Made by a program: the position numbers and the translations under genes
Shown here: piece by piece, positions 25,829-34,468 of the stretch
Layout: each line of letters starts with the position of its first letter
How positions within the stretch are numbered: the stretch's first letter is position 1
Assembly: GCA_012728855.1 (NCBI GenBank)
Contig: JAAYEH010000593.1
Coordinates: 1 to 34,677, forward strand
Reading direction: 5' to 3'
DNA length: 34,677 nucleotides
Origin: Rhodopirellula sp.
GTDB lineage: Bacteria > Planctomycetota > Planctomycetia > Pirellulales > Thermoguttaceae
The notes under the pieces: generated by a model
Databases searched by the model: none
What the model was told of the DNA's origin: nothing
The model's input: the letters and a program-made list of their open reading frames with translations, nothing else

Positions 25829-27373
25829 TCAGACGGTTACGGTCTCTCGCTCGGCGGGGCGCCGCCGGCCGGCCCGAAACTCCTTGAAATCGCCGACCGC
25901 TTTCTCCAACTCCACACGGGATTCGTCGCCGAGGTCGTGGCTGTCGGTGATCGACTGCCACAGCGGGGCCTTCTCGCGGCGGATGAATTCCAAGAATTCC
26001 GTCTCCCAGACCCGCACCTCGTCCATCGGAACGTCGTCGAGAAAGCCGCGCGTGCCCGCGTAGATGATGATCACCTGGTCGGTGACGTGCATCGGCCCGT
26101 GCAGCCCCTGCTTGAGCAATTCGGTGACACGGGAACCGCGGTCGAGGCGGGCTTGCGTGGCGGGGTCGAGATCCGTGCCCAACTGGGCAAACGCCTCCAG
26201 TTCGCGAAACGCCGCCAGGTCGAGACGCAGGCCGCTGGCCACCTTCTTCATTGCCGGCACCTGGGCCTTGCCGCCGACGCGGGAAACGGAAATGCCGACG
26301 TTCATCGCCGGACGCTGCCCGGAAAAGAACAGGTCGGGTTGTAGGTAGATCTGGCCGTCGGTAATCGAAATCACATTGGTGGGAATGTAAGCTGAAACCT
26401 CGCCTTCGAGAGTTTCCACGATCGGCAGCGCGGTCATCGAACCGCCACCCAAGGCGTCGCTGAGCTTGGCCGACCGCTCCAATAGGCGGCTATGGGCATA
26501 GAAGATATCACCCGGGTAGGCCTCGCGTCCCGGCGGGCGGCGCATCAGAAGCGATACCTGGCGGTAGGCCTGCGCCTGGCGGGTCAGATCGTCGTAGACG
26601 ACCAGTGTGTGGCCGCCATTGTACATGAAGTATTCGGCCATGGCGCAGCCGGCATACGGCGCGATGTACTGCAAGGGGGCGGGGTCGCTGGCACCGGCCA
26701 GGATCACCGTCGTGTAGTCCATCGCCCCATGCTCGCGGAGCACCTCGATCAAGCCGGCGACGTTCGACTCCTTCTGGCCGACCGCCACGTAGAAGCATTT
26801 GACGCCGGTGCTTTTCTGATTGATGATCGTGTCGATGCAGATGGCCGTCTTGCCGGTGCGGCGGTCGCCGATGATCAACTCGCGCTGGCCTCGGCCGATG
26901 GGGGTCATCGCGTCGATGGCTTTGATGCCGGTCTGCAGCGACTTGACGACCGGCTGACGCTCGGCGACGCCTGGGGCCGGCGACTCGACCGCCCGCCGCT
27001 GGGTGGTTGCGATCGGTCCCTTGCCGTCCAGCGGATTGCCCAACGGATCGATGACGCGACCGAGGACCGCCTCGCCCACCGGCACGCTCAACAACTTCCC
27101 GGTGCTGCGAACCTCGTCCCCCTCGTTGACTTGGAGCCAATCACCGAGGATGATCACGCCGACCGAGTTCTCTTCGAGGTTGAAGGCCAGGCCGAACACG
27201 CCGCCGGGAAACTCGATCATTTCACCGGCCATTACCCCGGACAGGCCGTAGACGCGCGCAATGCCGTCGCCCACCTCCAGCACGCGGCCGACTTCGCTGA
27301 CGTCGATCCGCGATTCGTACTGCTCAATTTCCTGCTGGATAACGGAAGCGATCTCGTCCGCTTTGAATCTCAT
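25829..27373 (-). CDS. atpA: ATP synthase alpha subunit
   Basis: The 514-residue protein starts at ATG 27373, preceded by AGGAG; the GTG two codons earlier is less well placed. Nucleotide-binding motif GDRRTGKT is at 169-176, with the Walker B region LVVYDDLTRQAQAYRQ. Other conserved blocks are GDGIARVYGL, PLGNPLDGKG and VPAMKKVASGLRLDLA. Its first 50 bp overlap the end of atpH in another frame, implying tight translational coupling. Alpha is noncatalytic but essential in the F1 ring. Confidence 0.98.
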   Translation of the reverse strand: MRFKADEIASVIQQEIEQYESRIDVSEVGRVLEVGDGIARVYGLSGVMAGEMIEFPGGVFGLAFNLEENSVGVIILGDWLQVNEGDEVRSTGKLLSVPVGEAVLGRVIDPLGNPLDGKGPIATTQRRAVESPAPGVAERQPVVKSLQTGIKAIDAMTPIGRGQRELIIGDRRTGKTAICIDTIINQKSTGVKCFYVAVGQKESNVAGLIEVLREHGAMDYTTVILAGASDPAPLQYIAPYAGCAMAEYFMYNGGHTLVVYDDLTRQAQAYRQVSLLMRRPPGREAYPGDIFYAHSRLLERSAKLSDALGGGSMTALPIVETLEGEVSAYIPTNVISITDGQIYLQPDLFFSGQRPAMNVGISVSRVGGKAQVPAMKKVASGLRLDLAAFRELEAFAQLGTDLDPATQARLDRGSRVTELLKQGLHGPMHVTDQVIIIYAGTRGFLDDVPMDEVRVWETEFLEFIRREKAPLWQSITDSHDLGDESRVELEKAVGDFKEFRAGRRRPAERETVTV

Positions 27374-27977
27374 GAGCACTCCTGTCCATCATCTGTTGAC
27401 GCAGTATTTTCAATTGGGCTGCAATGGAGGCGTCGTAGACCGTATCGCCGATCTGGACGACCGCGCCGCCGATCAAGGTCGGATCGATCACTTGCTCGAG
27501 CACCGGCTCGCCCGCGGCCAGCCCGCGCAAGTCCTCGGCAATCCTCCCGGCCAGCGCCGCATCGATGGCGACGGGAGTGGTCAAACGCACCCGGACTCGG
27601 CCGCGGAGACGATCGTAGCGATCGTGTGCCTTGCGGTACACGGCCCGCAGCAAGTCGAGTCGCCCGTGGCGGGAGAGAACCTTCAAAAAGTTGAGCAACA
27701 GCGGCGAAGCCCGGCCGGCGAGCACCCGATCGAGAACCTCCAGCTTCTCGTCGTGGGAAACCAGGGCTGAGGCAAGGATCCGTTCCAGGTCCGGGTGCGG
27801 TAGGAGCACGTCGGTCAGCAGCGAATCCAACTCATCGATGAGGGCGTCGACCTGGTCGGCGCGGCTGGCGGCGCCCACGAAGGCCTCGGCATAGACGTCG
27901 GCGACGTGCTCGACGGTCACGTCCGCCTGCAACTCGGCAGCCAGCCTGGCTTCGCGTTCGGGAATGTCCTGCGGCAT
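27324..27977 (-). CDS. atpH: ATP synthase delta subunit
   Basis: The 217-residue protein starts at ATG 27977. Delta (OSCP homologue) ties the peripheral stalk to F1. Its six-helix N-terminal domain (VADVYAEAFVGAASRADQVDA) and C-terminal part (LIGGAVVQIGDTVYDASIAA, then QLKILRQQM) fit the family. It is longer than the E. coli protein because of an N-terminal extension and a C-terminal tail (RSAHEIQSGRDRFRYPAGN) encoded by the 50-bp overlap with atpA. It starts 14 bp after the atpF stop. Confidence 0.9.
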   Translation of the reverse strand: MPQDIPEREARLAAELQADVTVEHVADVYAEAFVGAASRADQVDALIDELDSLLTDVLLPHPDLERILASALVSHDEKLEVLDRVLAGRASPLLLNFLKVLSRHGRLDLLRAVYRKAHDRYDRLRGRVRVRLTTPVAIDAALAGRIAEDLRGLAAGEPVLEQVIDPTLIGGAVVQIGDTVYDASIAAQLKILRQQMMDRSAHEIQSGRDRFRYPAGN

Positions 27978-27991
27978 CGCGACCCCTTCGC

Positions 27992-28732
27992 TCAGTGCTT
28001 GCCGGATTTGCCGTTGCCGCGGGTGACGTCGGCCACGGCCTGTTCGATCAATTTGGCGTGGGAGGCGGCATCGAGTCTTGATCCGACGATTTTGCCGGCC
28101 AGATCGACCGCCAGCGTGGCGCTGCGGTCGGCGAGATCCTTCATCGCTCCGGCCGTCGCCGCCTCGATCTCGACCAGGGCGCGGCGATGTTCCTCTTCGG
28201 CCGCGGCGCGGGCCTTGTCGAGCATCTCCTGGCCGACCCGCTCGGCGTCGCGCCGGGCTCGGTCGATCATCCGCCGCACTTCTTCCTCGGAGTTGGCCAG
28301 TTTCTGCTCGTAGTCGGCCAGGAGTTGGCGCGCTTCCTGATTGGTCCGCTCGGCGGCGTTGATTTCGTCGGCGATGTGGCGTTCGCGTTTGTCCAGTCCG
28401 TCGCGGATCGGTCCCCAGGCGAATTTGCGGAGAACCAGCAGCAGCAACAGAAAGACCACCGCGGTCCAGATCGCCAGGTCGGTGCGAAATGTCAACGGGT
28501 TAATGCCGCCGCCGTGTTCCGCCTGGCTGTGCGCGCCGTGAGACGCCGCGCCGGGGGCATGTTCCGCGTGCGCGGTTTCCTGGTGCTCCGCACGAGGTTC
28601 CGCCAGGTTTTCCCCGCCCCGCGCCGACGTCAGGCAGAGGCAGCAGAGAACTGCCACTAACCCTGTCACCGCACGAGTTGCGACTCGGATACCCATGCTA
28701 TACTCGCTTTGCCGAAAGAGCGTGGATGACAT
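27992..28732 (-). CDS. atpF: ATP synthase b subunit with extended leader
   Basis: From ATG 28732, 4 bp after the atpE stop, the frame gives 246 residues; ATG 28696 is an alternative. The usual b subunit has about 160. The extra N-terminal part includes a Sec-like signal (about 13-37, VATRAVTGLVAVLCCLCLTSA) and a linker rich in His, Ala and Glu (AEHAPGAASHGAHSQAEHGGG). After it comes the normal membrane anchor (AIWTAVVFLLLLLVLRKFAWG, about 91-110) and the long charged dimerising helix. A cleaved leader would leave the linker in the periplasm with the anchor as the only span. This form is known in planctomycetes and some other phyla. Confidence 0.9.
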   Translation of the reverse strand: MSSTLFRQSEYSMGIRVATRAVTGLVAVLCCLCLTSARGGENLAEPRAEHQETAHAEHAPGAASHGAHSQAEHGGGINPLTFRTDLAIWTAVVFLLLLLVLRKFAWGPIRDGLDKRERHIADEINAAERTNQEARQLLADYEQKLANSEEEVRRMIDRARRDAERVGQEMLDKARAAAEEEHRRALVEIEAATAGAMKDLADRSATLAVDLAGKIVGSRLDAASHAKLIEQAVADVTRGNGKSGKH

Positions 28733-28736
28733 TTGC

Positions 28737-29048
28737 CTAGCCAACCAGGCAAACGATCAGCGCGAAGAAGGTAACGCCTTCGATCAGCGCGGCCGCGATA
28801 ATCATTGCGGTGTTGATGTTGCCCGCCACTTCCGGCTGGCGCGCCATGCTTTCCACAGCCGACGAACCGATCTTGCCGATGCCGTAGGCGGCGCCGATGA
28901 TGACCAGCCCCGAACCGAACGCTCCACCCAGGTAAATCAGCGGATTGGTCGATGAGGTTTCGGCGGCAGCTCCCTGCGCCAAGGCGGGCGTGGCCGCGGC
29001 GAGGAGGACGACGAGGGTCAGGGCTGCGATCTGAGCGAGCTTGTACAC
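28737..29048 (-). CDS. atpE: ATP synthase c subunit with leader peptide
   Basis: The 103-residue protein starts at GTG 29048, with GGAGAAG nicely spaced upstream; the longer in-frame start at 29072 is less likely. Residues 1-25 are a signal-like leader (LAQIAALTLVVLLAAATPALA). The mature hairpin has LGGAFGSGLVIIGAAYGIG, the polar loop RQPE at 70-73, and E90 in AALIEGVTFF as the ion-binding carboxylate. The Gln and Ser-Thr pattern of sodium-type rings is absent, so proton coupling is inferred. Confidence 0.95.
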   Translation of the reverse strand: MYKLAQIAALTLVVLLAAATPALAQGAAAETSSTNPLIYLGGAFGSGLVIIGAAYGIGKIGSSAVESMARQPEVAGNINTAMIIAAALIEGVTFFALIVCLVG

Positions 29049-29099
29049 GTTTGCTTCTCCTTCACAAAACACGATTCGAAATGCGCGAAACCCGGCGGA

Positions 29100-29909
29100 C
29101 TAGTGCTGGTGAATCGCCATGCCAATAAACAGGGCCGACAGAAACGCGAAGATGTAGGCTTGCAGGAACGCCACGAACAGTTCCAAAAGGTTCAGGGCAG
29201 TCGCTCCCAGCACACTCGCCGCGGTCACTCCCGCCCAAAGCGCGAACATCGCCGGCGCGGTGGCGGCGATGAATCCGACAATCACGGCCACCACCACGTG
29301 CCCGGCAAACATATTGGCCAACAGACGCACAGCCAACACCGCGTGGCGGATGGCCAGGCCGACGATCTCAATCACCAGGAGCATTGGTTTGAGCACGATC
29401 GCCAGCACCCCGGGCAGTTCCATTTGGGGAACCATGCCCGTCCAGAAGCCAACTGCACCGTGGTGCGTCATACCCGAACCAACCACCACCAGGAAGGTTA
29501 CCACCGCCAAGGCGGCGGTCGTGGCCAACGCTCCGGTGGGCGATCCCATCCAAGGAACGAGCCCGAGAAGATTGCAGAAGAGAACGAAAAAGAAGATCGT
29601 CCAGATGAAGGGGAGGAAACGGTCCGCGTCGTGCCGGCCGATGGCCGGACGGGCAACCTCATCACGGAGAAAGACGAGCATCGCTTCCATGAGATTGCCC
29701 AAGCGGCCGCGAAGCGGCTCGCCCGATGCCATTCGCCGCGCCAGTGGAACGAAGAGCATGAGCATCAACAGCGCCGCGACCACCTCCAGAACCATGAATT
29801 TCGTAATCTGAAACCCATAGATCTGGGGCAGATCGATGTGTTCGCCGAACGGGAAATGGAAGCTGGTGGCGTCCTGGACGTGGCTGCCCGCTTCTTCGAT
29901 GTCGATCAT
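29100..29909 (-). CDS. atpB: ATP synthase a subunit
   Basis: The 269-residue membrane protein starts at ATG 29909, overlapping the stop of the upstream gene by 4 bp. It has about six transmembrane segments. The essential arginine is R195 in LAVRLLANMFAGH, which faces the c-ring. The C-terminal helix LNLLELFVAFLQAYIFAFLSALFI is typical. The N-terminal part before the first helix (about 1-36) is longer than usual and polar (ending in PQIYGFQIT). It forms the ion channel with the c-ring. Confidence 0.95.
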   Translation of the reverse strand: MIDIEEAGSHVQDATSFHFPFGEHIDLPQIYGFQITKFMVLEVVAALLMLMLFVPLARRMASGEPLRGRLGNLMEAMLVFLRDEVARPAIGRHDADRFLPFIWTIFFFVLFCNLLGLVPWMGSPTGALATTAALAVVTFLVVVGSGMTHHGAVGFWTGMVPQMELPGVLAIVLKPMLLVIEIVGLAIRHAVLAVRLLANMFAGHVVVAVIVGFIAATAPAMFALWAGVTAASVLGATALNLLELFVAFLQAYIFAFLSALFIGMAIHQH

Positions 29910-30373
29910 GGCTCGCGAAGGAAATTGCTCACGGTATTGCTTGGCCGGGGCGGTCGGACGCCTCTGGTCGGCAACGATATCGCTGTCTCTAGCCCCAGCA
30001 GCACCAAATAGAACACTAAACCATAATAAATGACGCCACTTTCCGCCAGCGGCCCACCGTGGAAGTGGAGCACCGCCAAGGACACCAGCGGAACGCCCAT
30101 CCGTGGCAGCATCCCTGCCAAAAAACCCATCCCGCCGTACTGTGGCCCGAGGGCCCGAAACGGGAAGCCGACGATCAGCCCTCCCACCGCACCGAGCCAG
30201 CAGGCTGCCGCGGCCGCCGCCGCCGCGAACAGTCCGGCATCCGCCGACAATCCGAAAGCCACCGCTCCGATCACGCCGTAGCCGGCGATGGTTGCCAAGG
30301 TCAAAAACAACGTCTGTTTCGCGGGGCCGGCTTCTCGCAGGCCGATCCACCAGATCCCGCTACGGTGCGTCAT
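29906..30373 (-). CDS. AtpI-like membrane protein of the ATP synthase operon
   Basis: The 155-residue protein starts at ATG 30373, overlapping the upstream gene by 4 bp and atpB by 4 bp, so all three are coupled. Four hydrophobic helices are visible (about 22-41, 45-67, 85-105 and 112-132). It takes the place of AtpI (subunit I), a chaperone for c-ring assembly in other bacteria. Sequence identity to AtpI is not obvious by eye, so the call rests mainly on topology and position. Confidence 0.65.
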   Translation of the reverse strand: MTHRSGIWWIGLREAGPAKQTLFLTLATIAGYGVIGAVAFGLSADAGLFAAAAAAAACWLGAVGGLIVGFPFRALGPQYGGMGFLAGMLPRMGVPLVSLAVLHFHGGPLAESGVIYYGLVFYLVLLGLETAISLPTRGVRPPRPSNTVSNFLREP

Positions 30374-30630
30374 TGCGATCGATCCTGGCGGCCTCCATCA
30401 GCGGAAATTCCCGTCTTCGGAGGGGAATTCATTCGCAGCAGATGGGTGAGGCTGGAGGCCATGCCCAGGATCGCTCCCAAAACGACGAATACCATTACGG
30501 TTCCCAGCCGCTCGTCGAGCCAGTAGCCGATGACAGCGGGAATGACCATCTCCAGGGCCACCGCAGTGATCCGCGTGCTCCAGGCAAGAGCCACGGCAAT
30601 CGCCGACCGGTCATCAGTTGGTTTTTCCAC
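30370..30630 (-). CDS. AtpZ/AtpI-like small membrane protein
   Basis: From GTG 30630, with AGGTG upstream, the frame gives 86 residues; a TTG start at 30681 falls inside the promoter and is rejected. Two hydrophobic helices, about 18-34 (ITAVALEMVIPAVIGYWLD) and 41-60 (TVMVFVVLGAILGMAS), with the GYWLDERLGT loop between them, match the AtpZ/ATPase gene 1 family. It begins the ATP synthase operon. The family is thought to help assembly or carry magnesium; that role is uncertain. Confidence 0.75.
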   Translation of the reverse strand: MEKPTDDRSAIAVALAWSTRITAVALEMVIPAVIGYWLDERLGTVMVFVVLGAILGMASSLTHLLRMNSPPKTGISADGGRQDRSQ

Positions 30631-30652
30631 GGAGGCACCTGTGAAGATAGAT

Positions 30653-30681
30653 AATTTACCGGTGTGGAGGCCCCCTGTCAA
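30653..30681 (-). promoter_or_regulatory. Probable promoter of the ATP synthase operon
   Basis: On the minus strand, a perfect TTGACA at 30681-30676, a 17-bp spacer and TAAATT at 30658-30653 form a strong sigma-70-like promoter. The predicted start is 15-20 bp before the GTG of the first gene. Confidence 0.6.
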
Positions 30682-30893
30682 CCAAATACCGGTTGTTGAT
30701 ACAATGCAGAAGGCTCCAGACTGCCTCGCTTAGCGGCTGAAATTAGGGAAGAATCGCGCGGCAAATCGGCCCGGAAAACGGCTTGGACGAAAGCCACGTC
30801 ACTTTGGCAGAGGCACCCCTCAATTTGGGGCGGTATTCCAGGCTGCGGTGATCAGTGCCTTCGGCCAAATCAAACTCTATCAGGGGTGCCAGT

Positions 30894-31070
30894 ATGAACA
30901 CGATCGCACGCCTGTCGCTCCAGCAGTACGATCAAATGATCGAAGCCGGAGTCTTCGACGACGAACTTGGCCGCCGGCAGGAGTTTATTGGGAGGCAGAT
31001 TCAAGAAATGAACCCCATCGATCCTCAGCACGAAGAGGTTTTGGAGTTGTTGACCGAGTGGAGTTTTTAG
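30894..31070 (+). pseudogene. Uma2-family endonuclease remnant (N-terminus only)
   Basis: The frame of 58 residues starts at ATG 30894, with AGGGG upstream. It shows the N-terminal pattern of Uma2/DUF820 proteins: LSLQQYDQMIEAGVFDD, then RRQEFIGRQIQEMNPIDPQHEEV. The family has a PD-(D/E)XK nuclease-like fold of about 180 residues. Here the frame stops at 31070 and only 3 bp separate it from the end of the convergent peptidase gene, so the catalytic part is gone. A deletion joining the two genes is inferred. The leader holds short inverted repeats (GGCACCCCT at 30812 and AGGGGTGCC at 30882) that could hide the ribosome site. Confidence 0.7.
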
Positions 31071-31073
31071 AGC

Positions 31074-32132
31074 CTACGGCACAAAATTGGCCTCTGGCGT
31101 CAAGCCTTCGCAGAATCGCGCCAACAGATCGGCCGCGTGGTCGATGTCGTCCAGCGAGATCATCTCCACGGGGCTGTGCATGTAGCGGTTGGGGATACTC
31201 ACCAGGCCTGTCGCCACACCGGCACGGCTCACCTGGATCGAATTGGCATCGGTGCCCGTGGCCTTGCCGGCGGCGGCCAATTGGTAGCGCATTTCATTGT
31301 CGACCGCCGCATCGATCAGCCGCTCGACCACCTTGGGATTCATATTGGGACCGCGGTAGATTACCGGTCCGCCGCCCAGGCTGACCTCGCCCTCCTGCTT
31401 TTTGTCGATGGTGGGACAATCGGTGGCATGGGTGACGTCGACGGCGATCCCCACCTGCGGATCAATCCCAAACGCACTGGTTCGCGCTCCGCGCAACCCC
31501 ACTTCCTCCTGCACCGTGGAAACCGCGTAAACCGCACAGTTCAACTTGCTGCGGTCGATCCGTCGCAGCGCTTCCATCACCACCCAGACACCGCACTTGT
31601 CGTCCATCGCCGGCGAAGCGGCGCGCCGATTCCGCATCTCTCGATAGGCCAATTCCACCGTGACCGGATCACCGACACGCACGAGTTTTTCTGCCTCCTC
31701 TTTGCCGGCGGCGCCAATATCCAGCCAAAGATCCTTGAGTTTGGGCACCTGCTTCCGCTCCTCGTCGGTGAGCAGATGGATCGGTTTCCGTGCGATCACT
31801 CCAAAAATCGGTCCCTCGGCGGTCCAGACGCTCATCCGCTGCCCGATGAGAACCTGCGGATCCCAGCCGCCGATCGCCTGTACGTAAAGGAATCCCTCGT
31901 TATCCACATGCCCCACAATCAGCCCGATCTGGTCGCAATGTCCGGCTAGCATCACCCGCAACGGCGCGTCGGCATTCTTTACGGCCACGACATTGCCGTG
32001 AACGTCCGTTCTCACTTCGTCCGCGAAGGGCGCAACATAGGCCCGAACCTCCTTCTGAAGTGGCGTCTCATACCCGGAAGGGCTGGGTATTTCCAGGATT
32101 CGTTGAAAGAAGGTCAACGCCTCGGATTCCAT
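31074..32132 (-). CDS. M42-family metallo-aminopeptidase
   Basis: The 352-residue protein starts at ATG 32132. M42 enzymes are large cytoplasmic, usually dodecameric, cobalt or zinc aminopeptidases that trim short peptides. The metal and catalytic residues are visible: H65 and D67 in AGHCDQIG, D177 in AMDDKCG, E209 or E210 in QEEVGLRG, D232 in VDVTHA, and H319 in RYMHSPVE. The N-terminal LEIPSPSGYE is typical. Length is normal. It stands alone, between a Uma2 remnant and a kinase gene on the opposite strand. Confidence 0.93.
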   Translation of the reverse strand: MESEALTFFQRILEIPSPSGYETPLQKEVRAYVAPFADEVRTDVHGNVVAVKNADAPLRVMLAGHCDQIGLIVGHVDNEGFLYVQAIGGWDPQVLIGQRMSVWTAEGPIFGVIARKPIHLLTDEERKQVPKLKDLWLDIGAAGKEEAEKLVRVGDPVTVELAYREMRNRRAASPAMDDKCGVWVVMEALRRIDRSKLNCAVYAVSTVQEEVGLRGARTSAFGIDPQVGIAVDVTHATDCPTIDKKQEGEVSLGGGPVIYRGPNMNPKVVERLIDAAVDNEMRYQLAAAGKATGTDANSIQVSRAGVATGLVSIPNRYMHSPVEMISLDDIDHAADLLARFCEGLTPEANFVP

Positions 32133-32313
32133 AATGGTTCCCCGTTGGTGCCAAAGTCATTGCGACACTTGTTCTACCGCCGATTCTCAAGTATTGCCGT
32201 TTCGCCGGTTCGTGCAACCCTTGGCGGTCTCTCTGGACGGATGACGGCATCGAAGTCTAAGATAGTAACATCATAAACACGGCAGGGAATGCCAGACCCG
32301 TGAGGTCATCCCA

Positions 32314-33429
32314 ATGTCCACTACGACATTTCATCCCGAAAATGCAACGCGAACGTGGGGCGGCCAGCCGGCCGGCCCGCGATCGGAGGAGCTTCTGAAG
32401 CTCTACACCGAAATGATCGCCCAGCAGCGGATGAGCTGGACGGAACACCACCGTTTGATCCGCCCGCTGGGTTCCGGCGGTCAGGGCGTCGTCTATCTCA
32501 GCCAACGGCGCGGAACCGACAGCTTTACTCTGCCGGTTGCCCTGAAGCTATTCTCTCCGGAGCGTTATGAAGACGAGCGGGCCTACGACGACGCGATGGG
32601 ACGTATTGCTCAGGTCGCCGCTCATGTGGCGCAGATCCAGCAGGACAACCTGCTCGACGTCCACAACTGGGTCGATCGTCGCCGCATCCGGCTGATGGAG
32701 ATGGAGTGGATCGACGGCTACGATCTGGCGCGCCTGCTGACTTCGCGGATGTACGAGGTGGTCCGCGAGCGGGTCAGCATGCGGCGATGGGAGTATATCA
32801 ACCAGGTCATTGTCACGGCCGGGCCGATCCAGCCCCGCCTGAAGCCCGGCATTGCGATTGCGATCATTCGCGACTGCCTGGCGGCGCTGGCCGCCCTGCA
32901 CCGCGAGGGGATTGTCCACGGCGACATCAAGCCGTCGAACATCATGCTCAAGCGGACCGGCAACGCCAAGATTATCGACATCGGGTCCGCCTTCGAGTTG
33001 GACAATCCTCCACCGGTACGGACTTGCACGCCGACCTACGCCGCCCCCGAGGTGCTCGATGGCGGAGAATGCACGCCACGGTCCGATCTGGCCAGCCTGG
33101 GGTATGTGCTGATCGAGATGCTCGCCGGGGCACCGCCGTTCGAGGGTAAGACGAGCTTTCGTGAACTGATGGAAGCGAAACGATTCTTGGCCCAGCGGTT
33201 GCCGTCGCTGCTGCCTTACGACGTCGTCTGCAACGAACTCTTGATGAACTTCTGCCGCGGCCTGATCGCGCCGGATCCGACGCGGCGGTTCCCCAGCGCG
33301 GAAGCCGCCGATCTGCTCAAGGAAGGCGGCGCCGCCAGTTTCCACCGACAACTCGTCAAAGGTGATCTGGCCAGCGAGTACGACAACGAGATCCGCCTCT
33401 GGCTCGAGGAGCTGGAAGACCAGGCCTGA
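32314..33429 (+). CDS. Hanks-type serine/threonine protein kinase, short
   Basis: The 371-residue protein starts at ATG 32314, about nine bases after GTGAGGT. Kinase motifs are G-loop GSGGQGVV at 53-60, the ATP lysine K78 in ALKLF, HGDIKPSN at 202-209, DIG at 222-224 in place of DFG, and APE at 244-246. The HRD arginine is replaced by Gly, so this is a non-RD kinase that may not need activation-loop phosphorylation. There is no transmembrane helix or sensor domain. A 50-residue segment lies between the beta-5 region and the catalytic loop (about 140-185). Planctomycetes have many such kinases; the target is unknown. pyrF follows by 25 bp. Confidence 0.88.
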   Translation: MSTTTFHPENATRTWGGQPAGPRSEELLKLYTEMIAQQRMSWTEHHRLIRPLGSGGQGVVYLSQRRGTDSFTLPVALKLFSPERYEDERAYDDAMGRIAQVAAHVAQIQQDNLLDVHNWVDRRRIRLMEMEWIDGYDLARLLTSRMYEVVRERVSMRRWEYINQVIVTAGPIQPRLKPGIAIAIIRDCLAALAALHREGIVHGDIKPSNIMLKRTGNAKIIDIGSAFELDNPPPVRTCTPTYAAPEVLDGGECTPRSDLASLGYVLIEMLAGAPPFEGKTSFRELMEAKRFLAQRLPSLLPYDVVCNELLMNFCRGLIAPDPTRRFPSAEAADLLKEGGAASFHRQLVKGDLASEYDNEIRLWLEELEDQA

Positions 33430-33454
33430 GCATCGGCGAGAAGAAGGATCACCA

Positions 33455-34390
33455 GTGGTGACAAACTTTGCGGATCGGCTGGCCTCGGCAGTGAAGCGGT
33501 GCGGCAACCCCGTTCTGGTCGGGCTCGATCCGCGTTTCGAGTCGCTTCCCGAGTCGCTGCAAAGAATCGCGGAGGGCGGCGGTCTTTCGGGCCGCGCGCT
33601 AGCCTACGAACTATTCTGCCGCGATGTCGTTGACGTGGTCGCCCCTTTGGTCGGATGCGTGAAGCCGCAGGTCGCCTTCTTCGAAGAACTGGGCCCGCCC
33701 GGCATGGAGGCGTTGGCCAGTATCGTCGTCTATGCCCGTGAGAAAGGCTTGCTGGTGATCCTTGACGGCAAACGCAACGACATCGGTTCGACCGCCGCGG
33801 CCTACGCTCGCGGCCTCTTGGGCGCCGAGGCCAGTCCGTGGGGCGCCGATGCGCTGACGGTGAGCCCGTACCTGGGGGGCGATAGTCTGGACCCTTTTGT
33901 TGAAGTGGCCGGCGAGCGGAAGGCAGGGATCTTCGTGCTGGTGAAGACGTCCAATCCGGGCGGCGGGATGTTTCAAGATCTGGTCGCCGAGGGCCGGCCG
34001 CTCTACCGTCACGTGGGCGCCTACGTCGAACGATTGGCCGGACAGACCGCGGGCGACTGCGGCTATGGAGCGGTGGGGGCGGTGGTTGGCGCTACCTATC
34101 CCGAGCAATTGGCGGAACTCCGCGCCGAGATGCCGCACACCTGGTTTCTTGTCCCCGGCTACGGCAGCCAGGGAGCGGCGGCCCGCGACGTCGCCGCCGC
34201 CTTCGACGCCGGCGGGACCGGTGCCGTCATCAACAACTCCCGCGGCATCCTCTTCGCTTTCTCACGCAGTCCCTATGCCGAACAATTCGGCCAGGCTCGC
34301 TGGCAGGAGGCGGTGGAAGCAGCCACACGCGCCATGATCGATCAGCTCCGCGCCGAGACGCCGGCGGGCAGGTTGTCCGCCGGCGGTTAA
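33455..34390 (+). CDS. pyrF: Orotidine 5'-phosphate decarboxylase
   Basis: The 311-residue protein starts at GTG 33455 (a second GTG is next to it), 6-9 bases after AAGAAGGA. PyrF makes UMP, the last step of pyrimidine synthesis. The TIM barrel shows LVGLDPR at 21-27, the catalytic DGKRND at 104-109 followed by IGSTA, and the phosphate loop LVPGYGSQGAA near the C-terminus. The long length and the LDPR/DGKRNDIGST pattern mark the type 2 subfamily, as in mycobacteria. It may be co-transcribed with the kinase gene. Palindromic element D lies 79 bp downstream. Confidence 0.93.
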   Translation: MVTNFADRLASAVKRCGNPVLVGLDPRFESLPESLQRIAEGGGLSGRALAYELFCRDVVDVVAPLVGCVKPQVAFFEELGPPGMEALASIVVYAREKGLLVILDGKRNDIGSTAAAYARGLLGAEASPWGADALTVSPYLGGDSLDPFVEVAGERKAGIFVLVKTSNPGGGMFQDLVAEGRPLYRHVGAYVERLAGQTAGDCGYGAVGAVVGATYPEQLAELRAEMPHTWFLVPGYGSQGAAARDVAAAFDAGGTGAVINNSRGILFAFSRSPYAEQFGQARWQEAVEAATRAMIDQLRAETPAGRLSAGG

Positions 34391-34468
34391 TCGGAAGCTG
34401 TGGGGCAGGTTTGTAAGAGTTGGTCGAGAAATAAGACCAGCGGCAGAAAACAGTCTACCCGCCTCGGA

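Noticed and set aside
30812..30890. Leader hairpin of the Uma2 remnant as a riboswitch
   Set aside because: Only a 9-bp inverted pair is seen, with no known riboswitch fold, and the gene it would control is broken.
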